64,000 bases of DNA from Actinoalloteichus hymeniacidonis (GCF_014203365.1 NZ_JACHIS010000001.1:3100001-3164000), one strand, 5' to 3'; shown: positions 13,201 through 19,607, counted from the first letter of the stretch. Translations and numbers: made by a program. Notes: a model not told the origin generated them from the letters alone.

Positions 13201-14714
13201 AGAGCAACTATGCGGCGGCCAACGCCTTCCTCGACGGACTCGCCGCGCATCGACACGCCTCAGGGCTACCCGCGCTCGCCCTCGACTGGGGGTGGTGGGA
13301 CCTCGACGGTGGCATGGCTGCGGAACTGGACGATCAGAACCGCGGCCGCATGACCGGCGCCGGCCTGCTGCCTTTCGATGCAGCGCGGGGGATGGCCGCC
13401 TTCGATGCGGCCTGCGCCATCGGCGACCGCCCCGTGCTGGTGCCGATCCGACTCAATCCCGTCGCGGCCGACCCGGCCGCCCCGATGCCGCCGGTCCTGC
13501 GTGCGTTGGCCCGGTCGACGCCGCGCCCAACCACGATGGACAACACCGCCGAGGACCTACGGCGGCTCGAACCTCTCGAACGGTTCGCGGCGGTACTCAG
13601 CCTGGTGCAGCGGCTCACGGCGGGCGTCCTCGGACATCGGGCTCCCGAGGACATCGACCCGGGTCGCGCCTTCGGTGAGCTGGGCTTCGATTCGCTCACC
13701 TCCGTGGAGCTGCGCAATCTCTTGAACGGCGCGCTCGGTCTGCGACTGCCCGCCACGGTGATCTTCGACCATCCGACGGTGGCCGAGCTTGCGCAGGTCG
13801 TCGACGGAACACTCGCCGATACCGAGGTCGATCCAACACCCGAGCCGACTGCCGAGTCGGCGGTCGACGATTCCTCGGTGCTCGACAGCGTCGAGGTGCT
13901 CTACCGGCGCGCGCTGGAGGCCGGGCTCTACGAGGCGAGCGAGAAGATCCTGTCGAACACGGCCGTGCTGCGCCGCTCGTTCTCGGAGGACGACGACCAG
14001 GTTCCCGGCCCCAAGCCGGTGCGCCTGGGCACCGGCGACGGACAGCTGCCGATCATCGGGCTCCCGTCGACCTCGGCATGGTCCAGCGACCAGGAGATGG
14101 TGGCCGTGGCAGGCGGACTGCGCAATCAGCACGACGTGTGGTCGATCATGGCCCCCGGTTTCGTGGCCGGTGAGCGCGTCGCCGACGGAATCGACGCACT
14201 GACCGCGTACTACGAGCGGCAGATCCGCACCATCGCGGGCGACAGGCCGTTCGCGCTGGCCGGCCGCTCCTCGGGCGGGTCGGTGGCCTATGCCGTGGCA
14301 CAACGGCTGGAGGCCGCCGGGATGCCGGTGCAGGCGGTGATCCTGCTGGACACCTATCTCAGCGGCACCGAGCAGACGAAGTACATCATGCCGGTGATGG
14401 AGTCCAAGACGCTCGAACTGGAGAAGAAGTTCGGCCGGATGACCGGCGTGCGACTGACAGCCATGGCCGCGTACTTCATGATGTTCGAACTCTGGCAGCC
14501 TACGCCGCTCAAGGCACGGGTGTTGCTGGTGCGGGCGAGCGAGGCGGTCGGCCACGATCCGAGTCAGGGCGGGCAACTGCCCGGCGAGGAGTGGCAGACG
14601 GTATGGCCGGTCCCCATCGACATCGTCGATGTACCCGGTGACCACTACAGCATGATCGAGGAACACCGAGACGTGACCACCGCCGCCATCCACGACTGGC
14701 TCATCGACTCGTAA
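4296..14714 (+). CDS. Terminal bimodular type I PKS with thioesterase (KS-AT-KR-ACP-KS-AT-DH-KR-ACP-TE)
   Basis: Last protein of the polyketide line, 3472 residues, AGGAAGA ribosome site before the ATG. An N-terminal coiled coil (residues 1-30) pairs with the docking tail of the PKS before it. Module 1: KS Cys205, AT Ser648 in GHSQGE but FGSH instead of YASH, A1-type KR with Trp motif, ACP Ser1475. Module 2: KS Cys1701, AT Ser2110 in GHSVGE with HAFH (malonyl-CoA type), DH with His2396 and a DAALQ aspartate, KR of B-type (VSD in place of LDD, no Trp), ACP Ser3133. The C-terminal thioesterase has GRSSG (Ser3325), an aspartate in LLDTY and a GDHYSM histidine, so it should release or lactonise the chain. 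Predicted end: an alpha,beta-alkene from module 2 preceded by a hydroxyl. The DH has Asp where HxxxG is usual, and the second KR has TGASGALAG, losing one glycine of the cofactor loop; both may still work. Confidence 0.96.
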   Translation: MADDDKIRTYLRRVTAELQQTRVRLQEAQDRNREPLAIVGMGARFPGGADTPEKLWRLVVDEVDTMGGFPTDRGWDLGSLFDPDPDMPGKTYTDQGAFLADAADFDPAPFGISPREARSMDPQQRLLLETSWEALESAGIDPTSLRGSPTGVFVGGNAIEHTTLLMNSAEDQGYALTGGSGSVLSGRVSYALGLEGPAVSVDTACSSSLVALHLAMQSLRQGDCTLAFAAGAGILSTPGAFVTLARQRGLAADGRCKAFSADADGIGWGEGVGVVLIERLSDAVANGHPVLAVIRGSAVNQDGASNGISAPNGPSQERVITAALANAGLRSDEVDVVEAHGTGTSLGDPIEAQALLATYGRDRAEPLWLGSIKTNIGHTQVVSGIVGVIKMALALQHRRMPKTLHVGEPTREVDWTSGNIRLLTEARDWPDPGRPRRAGVSSFGLSGTNAHVILEEAPQAPAEQPRNSKDDRAVLPWVLSAASASALSENARRLAAQVAEHPEHDTTDIGLSLATTRAALEHRAVVIGSDRAELTAALDAVAAGRADPAVVRGSAGRPKVAFVFPGQGSQWAGMGRELWATSPVFAASMQRCEEALAPYVDWSLREVIERDDFTDVRVLQPATFAIVVSLAELWRSYGIEPGAVIGHSQGEIAAAVVAGALSLTEGARIIALRSRLIEKLMVGHGRLASVALSHAEARRRIEPWSGRLWIGGVNGPSSVVVSGAAAALDEFLAGCAAEEIRARVVATFGSHSPMVDVIRDEFLDGLRDLSPTRSSVGFFSTVTGGRLDTATMDAEYWFRNLREPVEFEATTTELMRRGFDVFIEIGPHPVMAVPLQQIADAADRPATVLGSLRRDDGGQRRILTSLGEAFTAGVAVRWSQLYPGGRRVSLPTYAFDRRSFWLDQTSLVAAPDPTTASFWAAVDNADLDALSAELGLPDSALVEVVPALSAWRRRGRSQATIDGWRYRIDWQPVPVREGVVLTGTWLVVAPEGVDCTAITEAMTGAEPIVLTVPADATRQSLAEALREHTEPAGVLSLLGLAEGPHPQHEGVPLAAAATLLLAQALDDAGITAPRRLLTRGATETGEAAQTWALAQITGLEAPATWGGVIDLDHDWAAEHLADALTSDQDQLRLGPDGLRTRRLVRAPLTPANPIREWTPRGTVLITGGTGGIGAHLARWAAEHGAEHLVLVSRRGMDAPGAETLRDELLALGVAVTVTACDITDRAALAEVLAAIPAELPLTAVLHTAGATLGYVEIKDTTTADLATAAGGKVLGARHLDELTAEIPLDAFVLFSSGASAWGSIGSAAYGSANGYLDGLAAQRRARGLPATAIAWGAWRDSGMAGGDTAEVLGRLGFSMMDPDLATTILSQAVAHAETGLIVAELDWERFAPSYAMSRRRPFLDGVPEAVRALRGSAPDETEVSGLRSELAGCSAARRREILTELVRTEAAAVLQLATPQDIAVAKPFQLLGFDSLTAMELRNRLQTATGLALPATLLFDHPTTRELVSWLDTRLGGLVEDTPRAAPQPVEADEPIAIVGMACRFPGGVTDPDRLWDLLTGGVDAMAGFPQDRGWPTEQPDSALRFVERGAFLYDAGDFDAEFFEISPREAAATDPQQRILLETAWETLERAGIDPWSLRGSSTGVFVGATTQEYTALTMNSPAAMSAGYSLTGTSASVMSGRISYALGLEGPAVTVDTACSSSLVSLHLAAQALRNGECDLALAGGVTVMATPGVFMEFTRQGGLAGDGRCKSFADEADGTGWGEGVGLVALQRLSEARREGRTILAVVAGSAVNQDGASNGLTAPSGPSQQRVIRAALATAGLTPAEVDVVEAHGTGTRLGDPIEAQALLATYGADRPSDRPLLLGSIKSNIGHTQYAAGIAGVIKTILALRHGIVPATLHAEHPTTQVDWTAGAVELVTSARSWPTTGRPRRAGVSSFGMSGTNAHLILEQSTDAPATSTADAVGPLVVSARSANGLTAQTERIDDWLDDNPDAPAADVVWSLATGRAGLEHRAFRSADADWQRGTVSPGGFGVLFTGQGSQHPDMGSHPLIAPEYARVRALFDPETFDGDPDSTGVAQPAVFALQIALWKLWESWGLRPDRLIGHSVGEFAAAVAAGVWSLEDACRIVAARARLMQALPAGGAMLAVDRPVPEVPASIAIAAVNSPTSTVLSGPAVELDALADRLRAAGARVKRLPVSHAFHSALMEPMLADFAAVLETVEFHPPRLSIIATSGAGGDIGTPGYWVDQIRATVCFADAVHTAVTEGVDTFLELGPDAVLTQMVLETDETITAIPAQRGDHDQLHEALGRMWLRGFEPTWPAILPRSARADLPTYPFQHRTYWLDAPPAVRLPAGMRAGDHRFLTAEFPLADADVHLLTGVLDPRTTPWLRDHVLADTPILPGTAFVDLALHAATRTGHDAVTDLVVHTPLVLATAADLQARVTRPSAQGRAELTIHSRPTGAATDEPWTLHATGSLGDSPQADRPDGQPWPPAEATEVSLATFYSGLVEGGIDYGDTFHGLRRLWQRGGDLFAEVELPAGHTADGHVVHPALADAALQPLALGLLGEGLPDRESVHGLPFSWSDVRWYGSTTAETVRVRLTPEGRDAVRVLITDSAETPLLSIGSVTLRPPAQAIAAAPLYELSWPPAPAIETTTGSWAVLGLDPWGLGIEQLDDLAGRIPRNLVLCADGTGELPAAAHHLTRRITETLRPLLADERLRGTRVVVLTRHAVGIDGQPVRDLAAAAGWGLVRAVQSEYPGQVALVDLDDSPASARLLSTMDLDGEPQLAIREGVAHVPRLARIDRAPGIDPRPTTRFDPDRTVLITGASGALAGLVARHLVQAHGVRRLLLTSRRGAQAPRSVELAAELAESGARVDVVSCDVADRAALSALLADIDDAAPLGAVVHTAGLVSDGLFETLTPERLGDVLRPKVDAGWLLHELTRESDLSAFVLFSSAAGVLGSAGQSNYAAANAFLDGLAAHRHASGLPALALDWGWWDLDGGMAAELDDQNRGRMTGAGLLPFDAARGMAAFDAACAIGDRPVLVPIRLNPVAADPAAPMPPVLRALARSTPRPTTMDNTAEDLRRLEPLERFAAVLSLVQRLTAGVLGHRAPEDIDPGRAFGELGFDSLTSVELRNLLNGALGLRLPATVIFDHPTVAELAQVVDGTLADTEVDPTPEPTAESAVDDSSVLDSVEVLYRRALEAGLYEASEKILSNTAVLRRSFSEDDDQVPGPKPVRLGTGDGQLPIIGLPSTSAWSSDQEMVAVAGGLRNQHDVWSIMAPGFVAGERVADGIDALTAYYERQIRTIAGDRPFALAGRSSGGSVAYAVAQRLEAAGMPVQAVILLDTYLSGTEQTKYIMPVMESKTLELEKKFGRMTGVRLTAMAAYFMMFELWQPTPLKARVLLVRASEAVGHDPSQGGQLPGEEWQTVWPVPIDIVDVPGDHYSMIEEHRDVTTAAIHDWLIDS

Positions 14715-14860
14715 CGCGGGCGGAGTCGCTTCCGTCGGCAGCGGGGGACCAGACAGGCGTCCGGTGGGCCACGAGCGCACCGGGCGCCGTGTCCTTGTTG
14801 GACCGAAGGCACGGTGCGGACGGGGTGACCTGTGTGTTCTCCCCGCGCGCACCCGGCGAT

Positions 14861-14893
14861 TTGACATTGTCTATGTAGTGACTGTTAACTATC
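14861..14893. promoter_or_regulatory. Promoter-like -35 box with overlapping dyad operator, copy 1
   Basis: TTGACA at 14861-14866 is followed by TAGTGA-N6-ACTATC at 14876-14893. The dyad lies where a -10 box would fall, the usual position for a repressor operator. Read on the minus strand it is GATAGT-N6-TCACTA, the same as copy 2 at 15037. The binding protein is unknown; a TetR- or MarR-type regulator is an inference from the dyad form alone. Confidence 0.45.
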
Positions 14894-15036
14894 AAACATG
14901 ACGGCAGGCAACGGCTTGCCGATCGACTTCGAAGTCCGCACGCACCGCAGCACGGCCGAGCGCTGCAGGCACCCCTGCGGTCGGCTTCATCTCCCGGATA
15001 ACCGCACCAGTGTCAGAGATCTTTTTTTACGAACTT

Positions 15037-15056
15037 GATAGTGCCTACTCACTATC
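15037..15056. promoter_or_regulatory. Dyad operator-like element, copy 2 (GATAGTG-N6-CACTATC)
   Basis: Perfect inverted repeat with 7-bp arms and a 6-bp spacer, 143 bp downstream of copy 1 and about 80 bp before a strong AAGGAGG ribosome site. The two copies share GATAGT-N6-TCACTA exactly while their spacers differ (GCCTAC and TAACAG), which points to protein recognition of the arms. Confidence 0.5.
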
Positions 15057-15137
15057 TAGAGGCGGTTCGGCCGCACGAGACCACACCCGATGCGGCACCG
15101 CCAAGCCCGATCGCTCGGAGAAGGAGGCACGCGATGA

Positions 15138-15236
15138 GTGACGGGTCTGCTCTGGTTGGCAGGCAATCCCACCTCGCACCGGTTCGCCGGACACCTTCTC
15201 GGCGCCGACCATCCGACCAAACCGTTTTTCGAATAA
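15138..15236 (+). CDS. Possible 32-residue leader peptide or small protein
   Basis: A GTG-started frame of 32 residues (MTGLLWLAGNPTSHRFAGHL... ending KPFFE) with an AAGGAGG site 10 nt upstream. Codon third positions are mostly G or C, and it stops 27 bp before the Dabb start codon. An ATG at 15134 uses the same ribosome site, but its frame runs 120 bp into the Dabb gene and is less likely. No family recognised. It could be a leader peptide or chance. Confidence 0.28.
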   Translation: MTGLLWLAGNPTSHRFAGHLLGADHPTKPFFE

Positions 15237-15263
15237 CCGAAACAGAAAGCGGAGGAAACACCG

Positions 15264-15671
15264 ATGATCTACCACTGCATTCGATTCACCATCAAGCCCG
15301 GCGTTCCAAAGGAGACGGTCGACGCCATCATCTCGGGAATGAGCGCACAGAACGCCGATACGGCGACGTCGTTGTTCGGACGTGATTTCGGCGGCGACTA
15401 CGAATACGGCGCCGTCTCTCTCGTCGCGGACATCGAGACCTACGAGAAGATGATGAACTCCCCGGCGCACCTGGCGGTCGACCGGATGGGCCTGCCGCTG
15501 ATCGAGAGGTTCGCGTCGTTCGACATCACCGACGACCTCGACCCGGAGCTGGGCGCGAAGATCACCGCCGTCCACCAGCGCCGATTCGACGCCAATCCCG
15601 ACATCGTCGAATTGGTCTCCAACCTCGCAGAATACCGGGGAAGCGCCGCTCCCGGAAAGCACGCGAGCTGA
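15264..15671 (+). CDS. Dabb (stress-responsive alpha/beta-barrel) family protein
   Basis: 135 residues with a GGAGG ribosome site. Residues 1-95 have the dimeric alpha/beta-barrel pattern: a first strand starting MIYHCIRFTIKPG, a helix, a strand through YEYGAVSLVADIETYEKMM, and a helix with HLAVDRMGLPLIERF. This fold includes plant olivetolic acid cyclase, small monooxygenases and stress proteins. About 35 extra residues follow the barrel. Placed directly after the thioesterase-bearing PKS and before a GMC flavoprotein, it is a candidate cyclase or oxygenase acting on the polyketide. That role is inferred from position and fold only. Confidence 0.75.
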   Translation: MIYHCIRFTIKPGVPKETVDAIISGMSAQNADTATSLFGRDFGGDYEYGAVSLVADIETYEKMMNSPAHLAVDRMGLPLIERFASFDITDDLDPELGAKITAVHQRRFDANPDIVELVSNLAEYRGSAAPGKHAS

Positions 15672-15680
15672 TTCATAAAA

Positions 15681-15747
15681 CGACGCGAGGCGATTCGCTC
15701 GTGCCGTTGAGCAGTGTGCCGGTGGACCTGCGAAACGCCTCGCGTCG
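15681..15747. terminator. Long hairpin between Dabb and GMC genes
   Basis: CGACGCGAGGCG at 15681-15692 pairs perfectly with CGCCTCGCGTCG at 15736-15747 (12-bp stem, 43-nt loop). No U-run follows, as is common in actinomycetes. It could end the Dabb transcript or attenuate read-through into the flavoprotein gene. Confidence 0.45.
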
Positions 15748-15812
15748 GATAGACAGCCGATCAACTCGATGGCTACCGAGTCGCAACCACGAATTGCGGT
15801 GAAGGAACACTC

Positions 15813-17960
15813 ATGACTGATCGATTCGACGCCGACGCGATCGTCGTCGGCAGCGGGTTCGGCGGTGCCGTGGCCGCAGCCCGTCTCGCGCAGGCAGGCT
15901 TCTCGGTCATCGTCCTGGAACGCGGCCGACGCTGGGGACTCGGCGATTTCCCCCGCGCCCCCGAACTGACCGACGGTTGGTTATGGGACCTCGACCGAGG
16001 CCTCTACGACATACGCTGGCTCGACAGCATGGGCAGCGTTCAGGCGGCAGGCTGGGGCGGCGGATCACTCGTCTACGCGAACGTGTTCGCGCGGCCCTTC
16101 GAACAGACCTTGGACGAACGCTGGCCCGCTCACCTCCGCCGTGAAGAACTCGATCCCTACTACGACCTCGCCGCGCACATGCTCGGCGTCTCGCCCGTCG
16201 GCAAGGACCCGCGTACCGGCAAGATCCCGCCCCGCACCGACCTCATGGAGCAGCTCCTCGAGGGCACGGATCGGGACGAGGCCACCGTGCGGCCCAACCT
16301 GGCCGTGACCTTTGGCGACCCGGACACCTGGAAGCCGAACATCCACGGGGTCGCCCGCCGGGGATGCGCCTTCGTCGGCGAATGCGTCATTGGTTGCAAC
16401 CACGGGGCGAAGAACACCCTCGACTACACCTACCTCGCCGTCGCGGAGCAGGCCGGGGCGCGGGCCGTCACGGATGCGCAGGTCACCCGCATCGAACACC
16501 TCGGAGAGAGCTACCGGATACACGTCTCGACGCCCTCCGATCCGGAGGCGGCCGAGCGCACCTGGGTCGCGCCCAAGGTCGTGCTCGCCGCAGGGGCGGT
16601 GGCCACCAACGAACTCCTGCTCCGCTCCCGCGACGTGCATCGCACGCTGCCCGGTCTCTCCCGGCAACTGGGCAAGGGCTTCTCCGGAAACGGGGATTTC
16701 CTCACCCTGGCCGAGCTTCGAGGCAAGCGGCCCGACATGACGACCGGACCCACCATCACCACCAACACCGTGTTGGACGTGCCCGAGGGCAGGCGTCCGG
16801 TGTGGTACCAGGTCCAGGACGGCGCGTTCCCGCCGCCGCTGAACGCCCTGTTCGACTCGATTCTGCCCGCCAGGCGGGCGCGCGACTGGTGGCAGCGCAG
16901 CGTGCGGCACACCGAGCCGCGTCAAACCTTCACCGTGCTCGCGATGGGGAAGGACTCGGGCAAGGGGACGTTACGGCTGGACACCAGGGGCGATGCCACG
17001 TTGGCCTGGAACAACCGATGGCAGGCTCAGCTGTATCGGTCCCAGACGCGGGTGGGCCCGTTCGTGGCCCGACTTCTCGACGCCCGGCTGTACAACCCGT
17101 TCACCTGGTCCCTGCTGCGCCGCACCATCACCGTTCACCCGCTGGGCGGGGTGCGGTCCGGCCGCGACGCCGCCACCGGGGTCGTCGACGCGGCGGGGGA
17201 GGCGCACGGTTATCCGGGCCTGTTCGTCATGGACGGCTCGGTGATCCCCGCAGCGACCGGGGTGAATCCCTCCGCGACGATCCTGGCCGCCGCGGAACGC
17301 TCGATGGAGACGATGATCCGCCGGTCGGGGCGGATCGGCTGGCGGGCACCCGAGTGGGAATCGGTAATACCCGCCGAGGTCCCCGAGGACGGCGCCTATC
17401 TGTCCCAGGCCAAGCTGCACGCCGCGACCAAGGGCGATGGCCTGATCTTCGCGGAGCAGATGGCCACCGACGCCCGCGAACACCCGCGAATGGTGTTGTC
17501 CCTGCACGCCGAGATCCCGGGCATCGACCCATTCCTCGCCGATGGTGCGCACACCGTGCAGCTGCGGGGGCTGGTCGACATCGATGACGTCGCCACCCAG
17601 ATGGACATCTCGGGAACGCTGTCGTTGTTCCCGGTCGGCAGGCGCGAGGCGATGGTCTATTCGCTGCGTTTCGACGACGACCGGGGACGCCCGTGGCAAC
17701 TCTCGGGCACCAAGACCGTCCGCTCCCGCAACCCCGTGGACCTGCTGTCCGGGCTGACCATGCTGCGTACCGAGGTCTCCCCGGTCGACGCAGAACCGGA
17801 CGAGGTCCAGCGTTTCGTGCTCACCATCGGAACGCGCGACCTGGCCCGGCTCGGCAGGTCGATCCGGGGGAGAGCGTTCACCCGCTCCCGCCGCCTGCGC
17901 GCCGCCAGCCGTTTCGTGTCGTTCTTCGCGATCTCCGCGCTGCGGCGGCGCACTCGGTGA
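15813..17960 (+). CDS. GMC-type flavoprotein oxidoreductase, cholesterol-oxidase-like, with C-terminal extension
   Basis: 715 residues, GAAGGA ribosome site. The N-terminus has the FAD dinucleotide fold (VVGSGFGGAVAAARLA then an acidic strand end VLERGRRWG) and a GWGGGSLVYANVF segment typical of cholesterol-oxidase-like GMC enzymes; the HPLGGVRSG and GVNPSATILAAAERS motifs near residues 445-495 complete the FAD site. These enzymes oxidise alcohols to ketones or aldehydes with O2. Homologues occur in some macrolide and polyene clusters, so a polyketide hydroxyl is one possible substrate; sterol catabolism is the alternative. Residues about 525-715 form an extra beta-rich domain ending in a basic tail (RRLRAASRFVSFFAISALRR), possibly membrane-associated. 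No signal peptide. Confidence 0.88.
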   Translation: MTDRFDADAIVVGSGFGGAVAAARLAQAGFSVIVLERGRRWGLGDFPRAPELTDGWLWDLDRGLYDIRWLDSMGSVQAAGWGGGSLVYANVFARPFEQTLDERWPAHLRREELDPYYDLAAHMLGVSPVGKDPRTGKIPPRTDLMEQLLEGTDRDEATVRPNLAVTFGDPDTWKPNIHGVARRGCAFVGECVIGCNHGAKNTLDYTYLAVAEQAGARAVTDAQVTRIEHLGESYRIHVSTPSDPEAAERTWVAPKVVLAAGAVATNELLLRSRDVHRTLPGLSRQLGKGFSGNGDFLTLAELRGKRPDMTTGPTITTNTVLDVPEGRRPVWYQVQDGAFPPPLNALFDSILPARRARDWWQRSVRHTEPRQTFTVLAMGKDSGKGTLRLDTRGDATLAWNNRWQAQLYRSQTRVGPFVARLLDARLYNPFTWSLLRRTITVHPLGGVRSGRDAATGVVDAAGEAHGYPGLFVMDGSVIPAATGVNPSATILAAAERSMETMIRRSGRIGWRAPEWESVIPAEVPEDGAYLSQAKLHAATKGDGLIFAEQMATDAREHPRMVLSLHAEIPGIDPFLADGAHTVQLRGLVDIDDVATQMDISGTLSLFPVGRREAMVYSLRFDDDRGRPWQLSGTKTVRSRNPVDLLSGLTMLRTEVSPVDAEPDEVQRFVLTIGTRDLARLGRSIRGRAFTRSRRLRAASRFVSFFAISALRRRTR

Positions 17961-18106
17961 ACGACCACTAGCGCCACCGCTTCGAAGCGGCGGCCGCGAC
18001 GGGCCGCGACGACACCGGCCGGCCCGCCCTGGCTTCATCCCAGCACCGACACACCTATCGCGATCGACCCATGTCCAGATATCGACGAATCGACCGGAGG
18101 ATCACC

Positions 18107-18718
18107 ATGACCGACTCCACCACCACAGCCGAGGCCGTCGACACCTCGGCGGAGGTGCCCGGCCCCGGCCCGATCGACAGTCGAGGCCCGTATCTGAGCT
18201 TCGCCTTCGCCTTCGTGTTCGGGCATGGCGCCTTCGCCGTGAGCGCAGGCGTCGACCCACTGCTGGCCTTGCCGAGCTGGGTGCCGTTCACCCTGCTCGC
18301 GATCGGCATCGTGCCCGGGGTGGCAGGCTCGCTCATCGGGGCCCGGTTCGCTCAGGTCGGCGCGGGCAAAGACGTCGTCGCCAGTGAGAAGATGGTCGGC
18401 AGCGCCTGGGGCACCGGCTTCATCGCACTCATCCTCGCGATCAGCGGCCTGACCAGTACGGTCGAATTGCCGACCGAGATTCAGAATGTCCTGTATCCGA
18501 CCGGTGCGGCCTTCGTCGTCGGTCTGATCAACATCGCCGAGGGCGCGGTGCGGCGTAACGTCCTGCACCACAGCCTCGGTAGCTGGCTGGCACTGATCTC
18601 CACCGCTGCGCTCTTCCTCACCGGCGCGGGCCCGTTCTGGGTGCTCGCGCTTGCGGGCGGCGGTGCCTACGCCCTCGCCGCGGTCCTCGAAGGACGCAGG
18701 CTCGCCCGACTGCGCTGA
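18107..18718 (+). CDS. Small polytopic membrane protein, unknown function
   Basis: 203 residues from the ATG at 18107, chosen because GGAGG sits 6 nt upstream; an ATG at 18071 lacks a site. After a soluble, Thr/Pro-rich N-terminus of about 30 residues come five or six hydrophobic segments (for example LSFAFAFVFGHGAFAV, VPFTLLAIGIVPGVAG, GFIALILAISGL, WLALISTAALFLTG). I do not recognise the family. It follows the GMC gene by 146 bp on the same strand and may or may not belong to the polyketide cluster. Confidence 0.7.
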   Translation: MTDSTTTAEAVDTSAEVPGPGPIDSRGPYLSFAFAFVFGHGAFAVSAGVDPLLALPSWVPFTLLAIGIVPGVAGSLIGARFAQVGAGKDVVASEKMVGSAWGTGFIALILAISGLTSTVELPTEIQNVLYPTGAAFVVGLINIAEGAVRRNVLHHSLGSWLALISTAALFLTGAGPFWVLALAGGGAYALAAVLEGRRLARLR

Positions 18719-18746
18719 CCCATTCTCGTCGCGCCTGCGAAAGCCG

Positions 18747-18775
18747 AACGCGGTGGCCTCGCGGGCCACCGCGTT
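18747..18775. terminator. Perfect 12-bp stem terminator hairpin
   Basis: AACGCGGTGGCC (18747-18758), loop TCGCG, then GGCCACCGCGTT (18764-18775), 28 bp after the stop codon of the membrane-protein gene. GC-rich stem without a long U-run, as expected for an actinomycete terminator. Confidence 0.75.
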
Positions 18776-18813
18776 TCGCTGGAATTCACCGATCCCGCAA
18801 GGGGACCAGTGAT

Positions 18814-18899
18814 CCGTGCACTGTTATTCCTGATTCACCCCCCGACAACAGAATTCTGTTGGGCGAGGCGCAGGGGATCAGACGATCATTAGTGCACGG
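18814..18899. repeat. Nested inverted repeats between convergent genes
   Basis: CCGTGCACT (18814-18822) pairs with AGTGCACGG (18891-18899). Nearly centred inside is a perfect 16-bp palindrome CAACAGAATTCTGTTG (18846-18861). The site lies between two convergent genes, so a bidirectional terminator or cruciform is the simplest reading; a protein-binding palindrome is possible. Confidence 0.5.
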
Positions 18900-18959
18900 C
18901 CATGATCAAATGTGCGGTCGAGATCGATCTCCGTTATTGGATCCGATCGGCGACCTCGA

Positions 18960-19607
18960 TCAAGGACAGGTGTCGAGCATTCCCGAGAGAGCGGCCTGCT
19001 CGTCATCGGTGATGGTCAGGTCGTAGCGGGTCTTCACCTCGGTCCAGTGCACGGCGTAGGTGCAGTGATAGCCGGTCGCCGGGGGAACCCAGTCGGCCGG
19101 TGTCTGGTCTCCCTTGGACCTATTGGACCGTGCCGAGACCGCAAACAGTTGCGGAGCCTCCAGATCATTGGCGAACTGCCTGCGTCGGGCTGTATCCCAT
19201 TCGTCCGCGCCGGAGCGCCATGCTGCGGCGAGCGGGACCATGTGATCGATGTCCACACCGGATGCGGGGCTGACCTCGACGTCGTCGTAGACCGACCACC
19301 AGGTCCCGGTCACCGCGCGACACTCCTGGTCGACCTCGACGTCGCTGCCGTCGCGGATCAACACCAGCTCGCGGGTGTTGCAACGATCGCCCCAGGAGAT
19401 CCAGTGTGGGAAGAGTTCTCGGGAATAGCCGTCCATCGGTCCTTCCGGTGCGACCGTCAACGTGGCGAGTTGTTCACGGGCCACTTCCTCGGACACCGGC
19501 CAATCAGCAGGAGGAATAGGCGGAACCGGTGCTGCGGGGTCAACAGTGGAAGGCGAGATCAACAATGACAGGGCTGCGGCTAACGCTGCACCATAAGCAC
19601 CCAACAT
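18960..19607 (-). CDS. Secreted HNH-family nuclease (DUF1524-like)
   Basis: Start set at the ATG complementary to 19605-19607, which gives a signal peptide (MLGAYGAALAAALSLLISPS) and has GAAAGG upstream; a start 28 codons earlier would bury it. The mature protein has the HNH core DIDHMVPLAAAW, then FANDL, AVSARSNRSKGDQTPADW and a C-terminal CTYAVHW, the pattern of small exported HNH endonucleases common in actinomycetes. His in DIDH is the expected general base and the Asn/Lys region the metal and DNA site. Probable role: extracellular nucleic acid degradation for nutrient use or competition. No immunity-type partner is next to it. Confidence 0.88.
   Translation of the reverse strand: MLGAYGAALAAALSLLISPSTVDPAAPVPPIPPADWPVSEEVAREQLATLTVAPEGPMDGYSRELFPHWISWGDRCNTRELVLIRDGSDVEVDQECRAVTGTWWSVYDDVEVSPASGVDIDHMVPLAAAWRSGADEWDTARRRQFANDLEAPQLFAVSARSNRSKGDQTPADWVPPATGYHCTYAVHWTEVKTRYDLTITDDEQAALSGMLDTCP

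Larger units (their letters stand above)
14715..15263. other. Regulatory gap between PKS and Dabb gene
   Basis: About 550 bp, visibly more AT-rich around 14860-14900 and 15010-15060 than its surroundings. It holds two copies of an 18-bp dyad element, a TTGACA hexamer at 14861-14866 that could be a -35 box with its -10 region inside the first element, and one small reading frame with a good ribosome site (15138-15236). No convincing longer gene: a frame over 15035-15385 overlaps the Dabb gene by 120 bp. Confidence 0.6.

Noticed and set aside
15035-15385. A 116-codon frame before and into the Dabb gene
   Set aside because: Overlaps 120 bp of a gene with a clear fold and its own ribosome site; composition is basic and motif-free.
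15813-17960. Calling the PKS cluster a polyene macrolide because of the cholesterol-oxidase-like gene
   Set aside because: Only the last module carries DH and no sugar, P450 or long DH-KR series is in view; one GMC gene is not enough.
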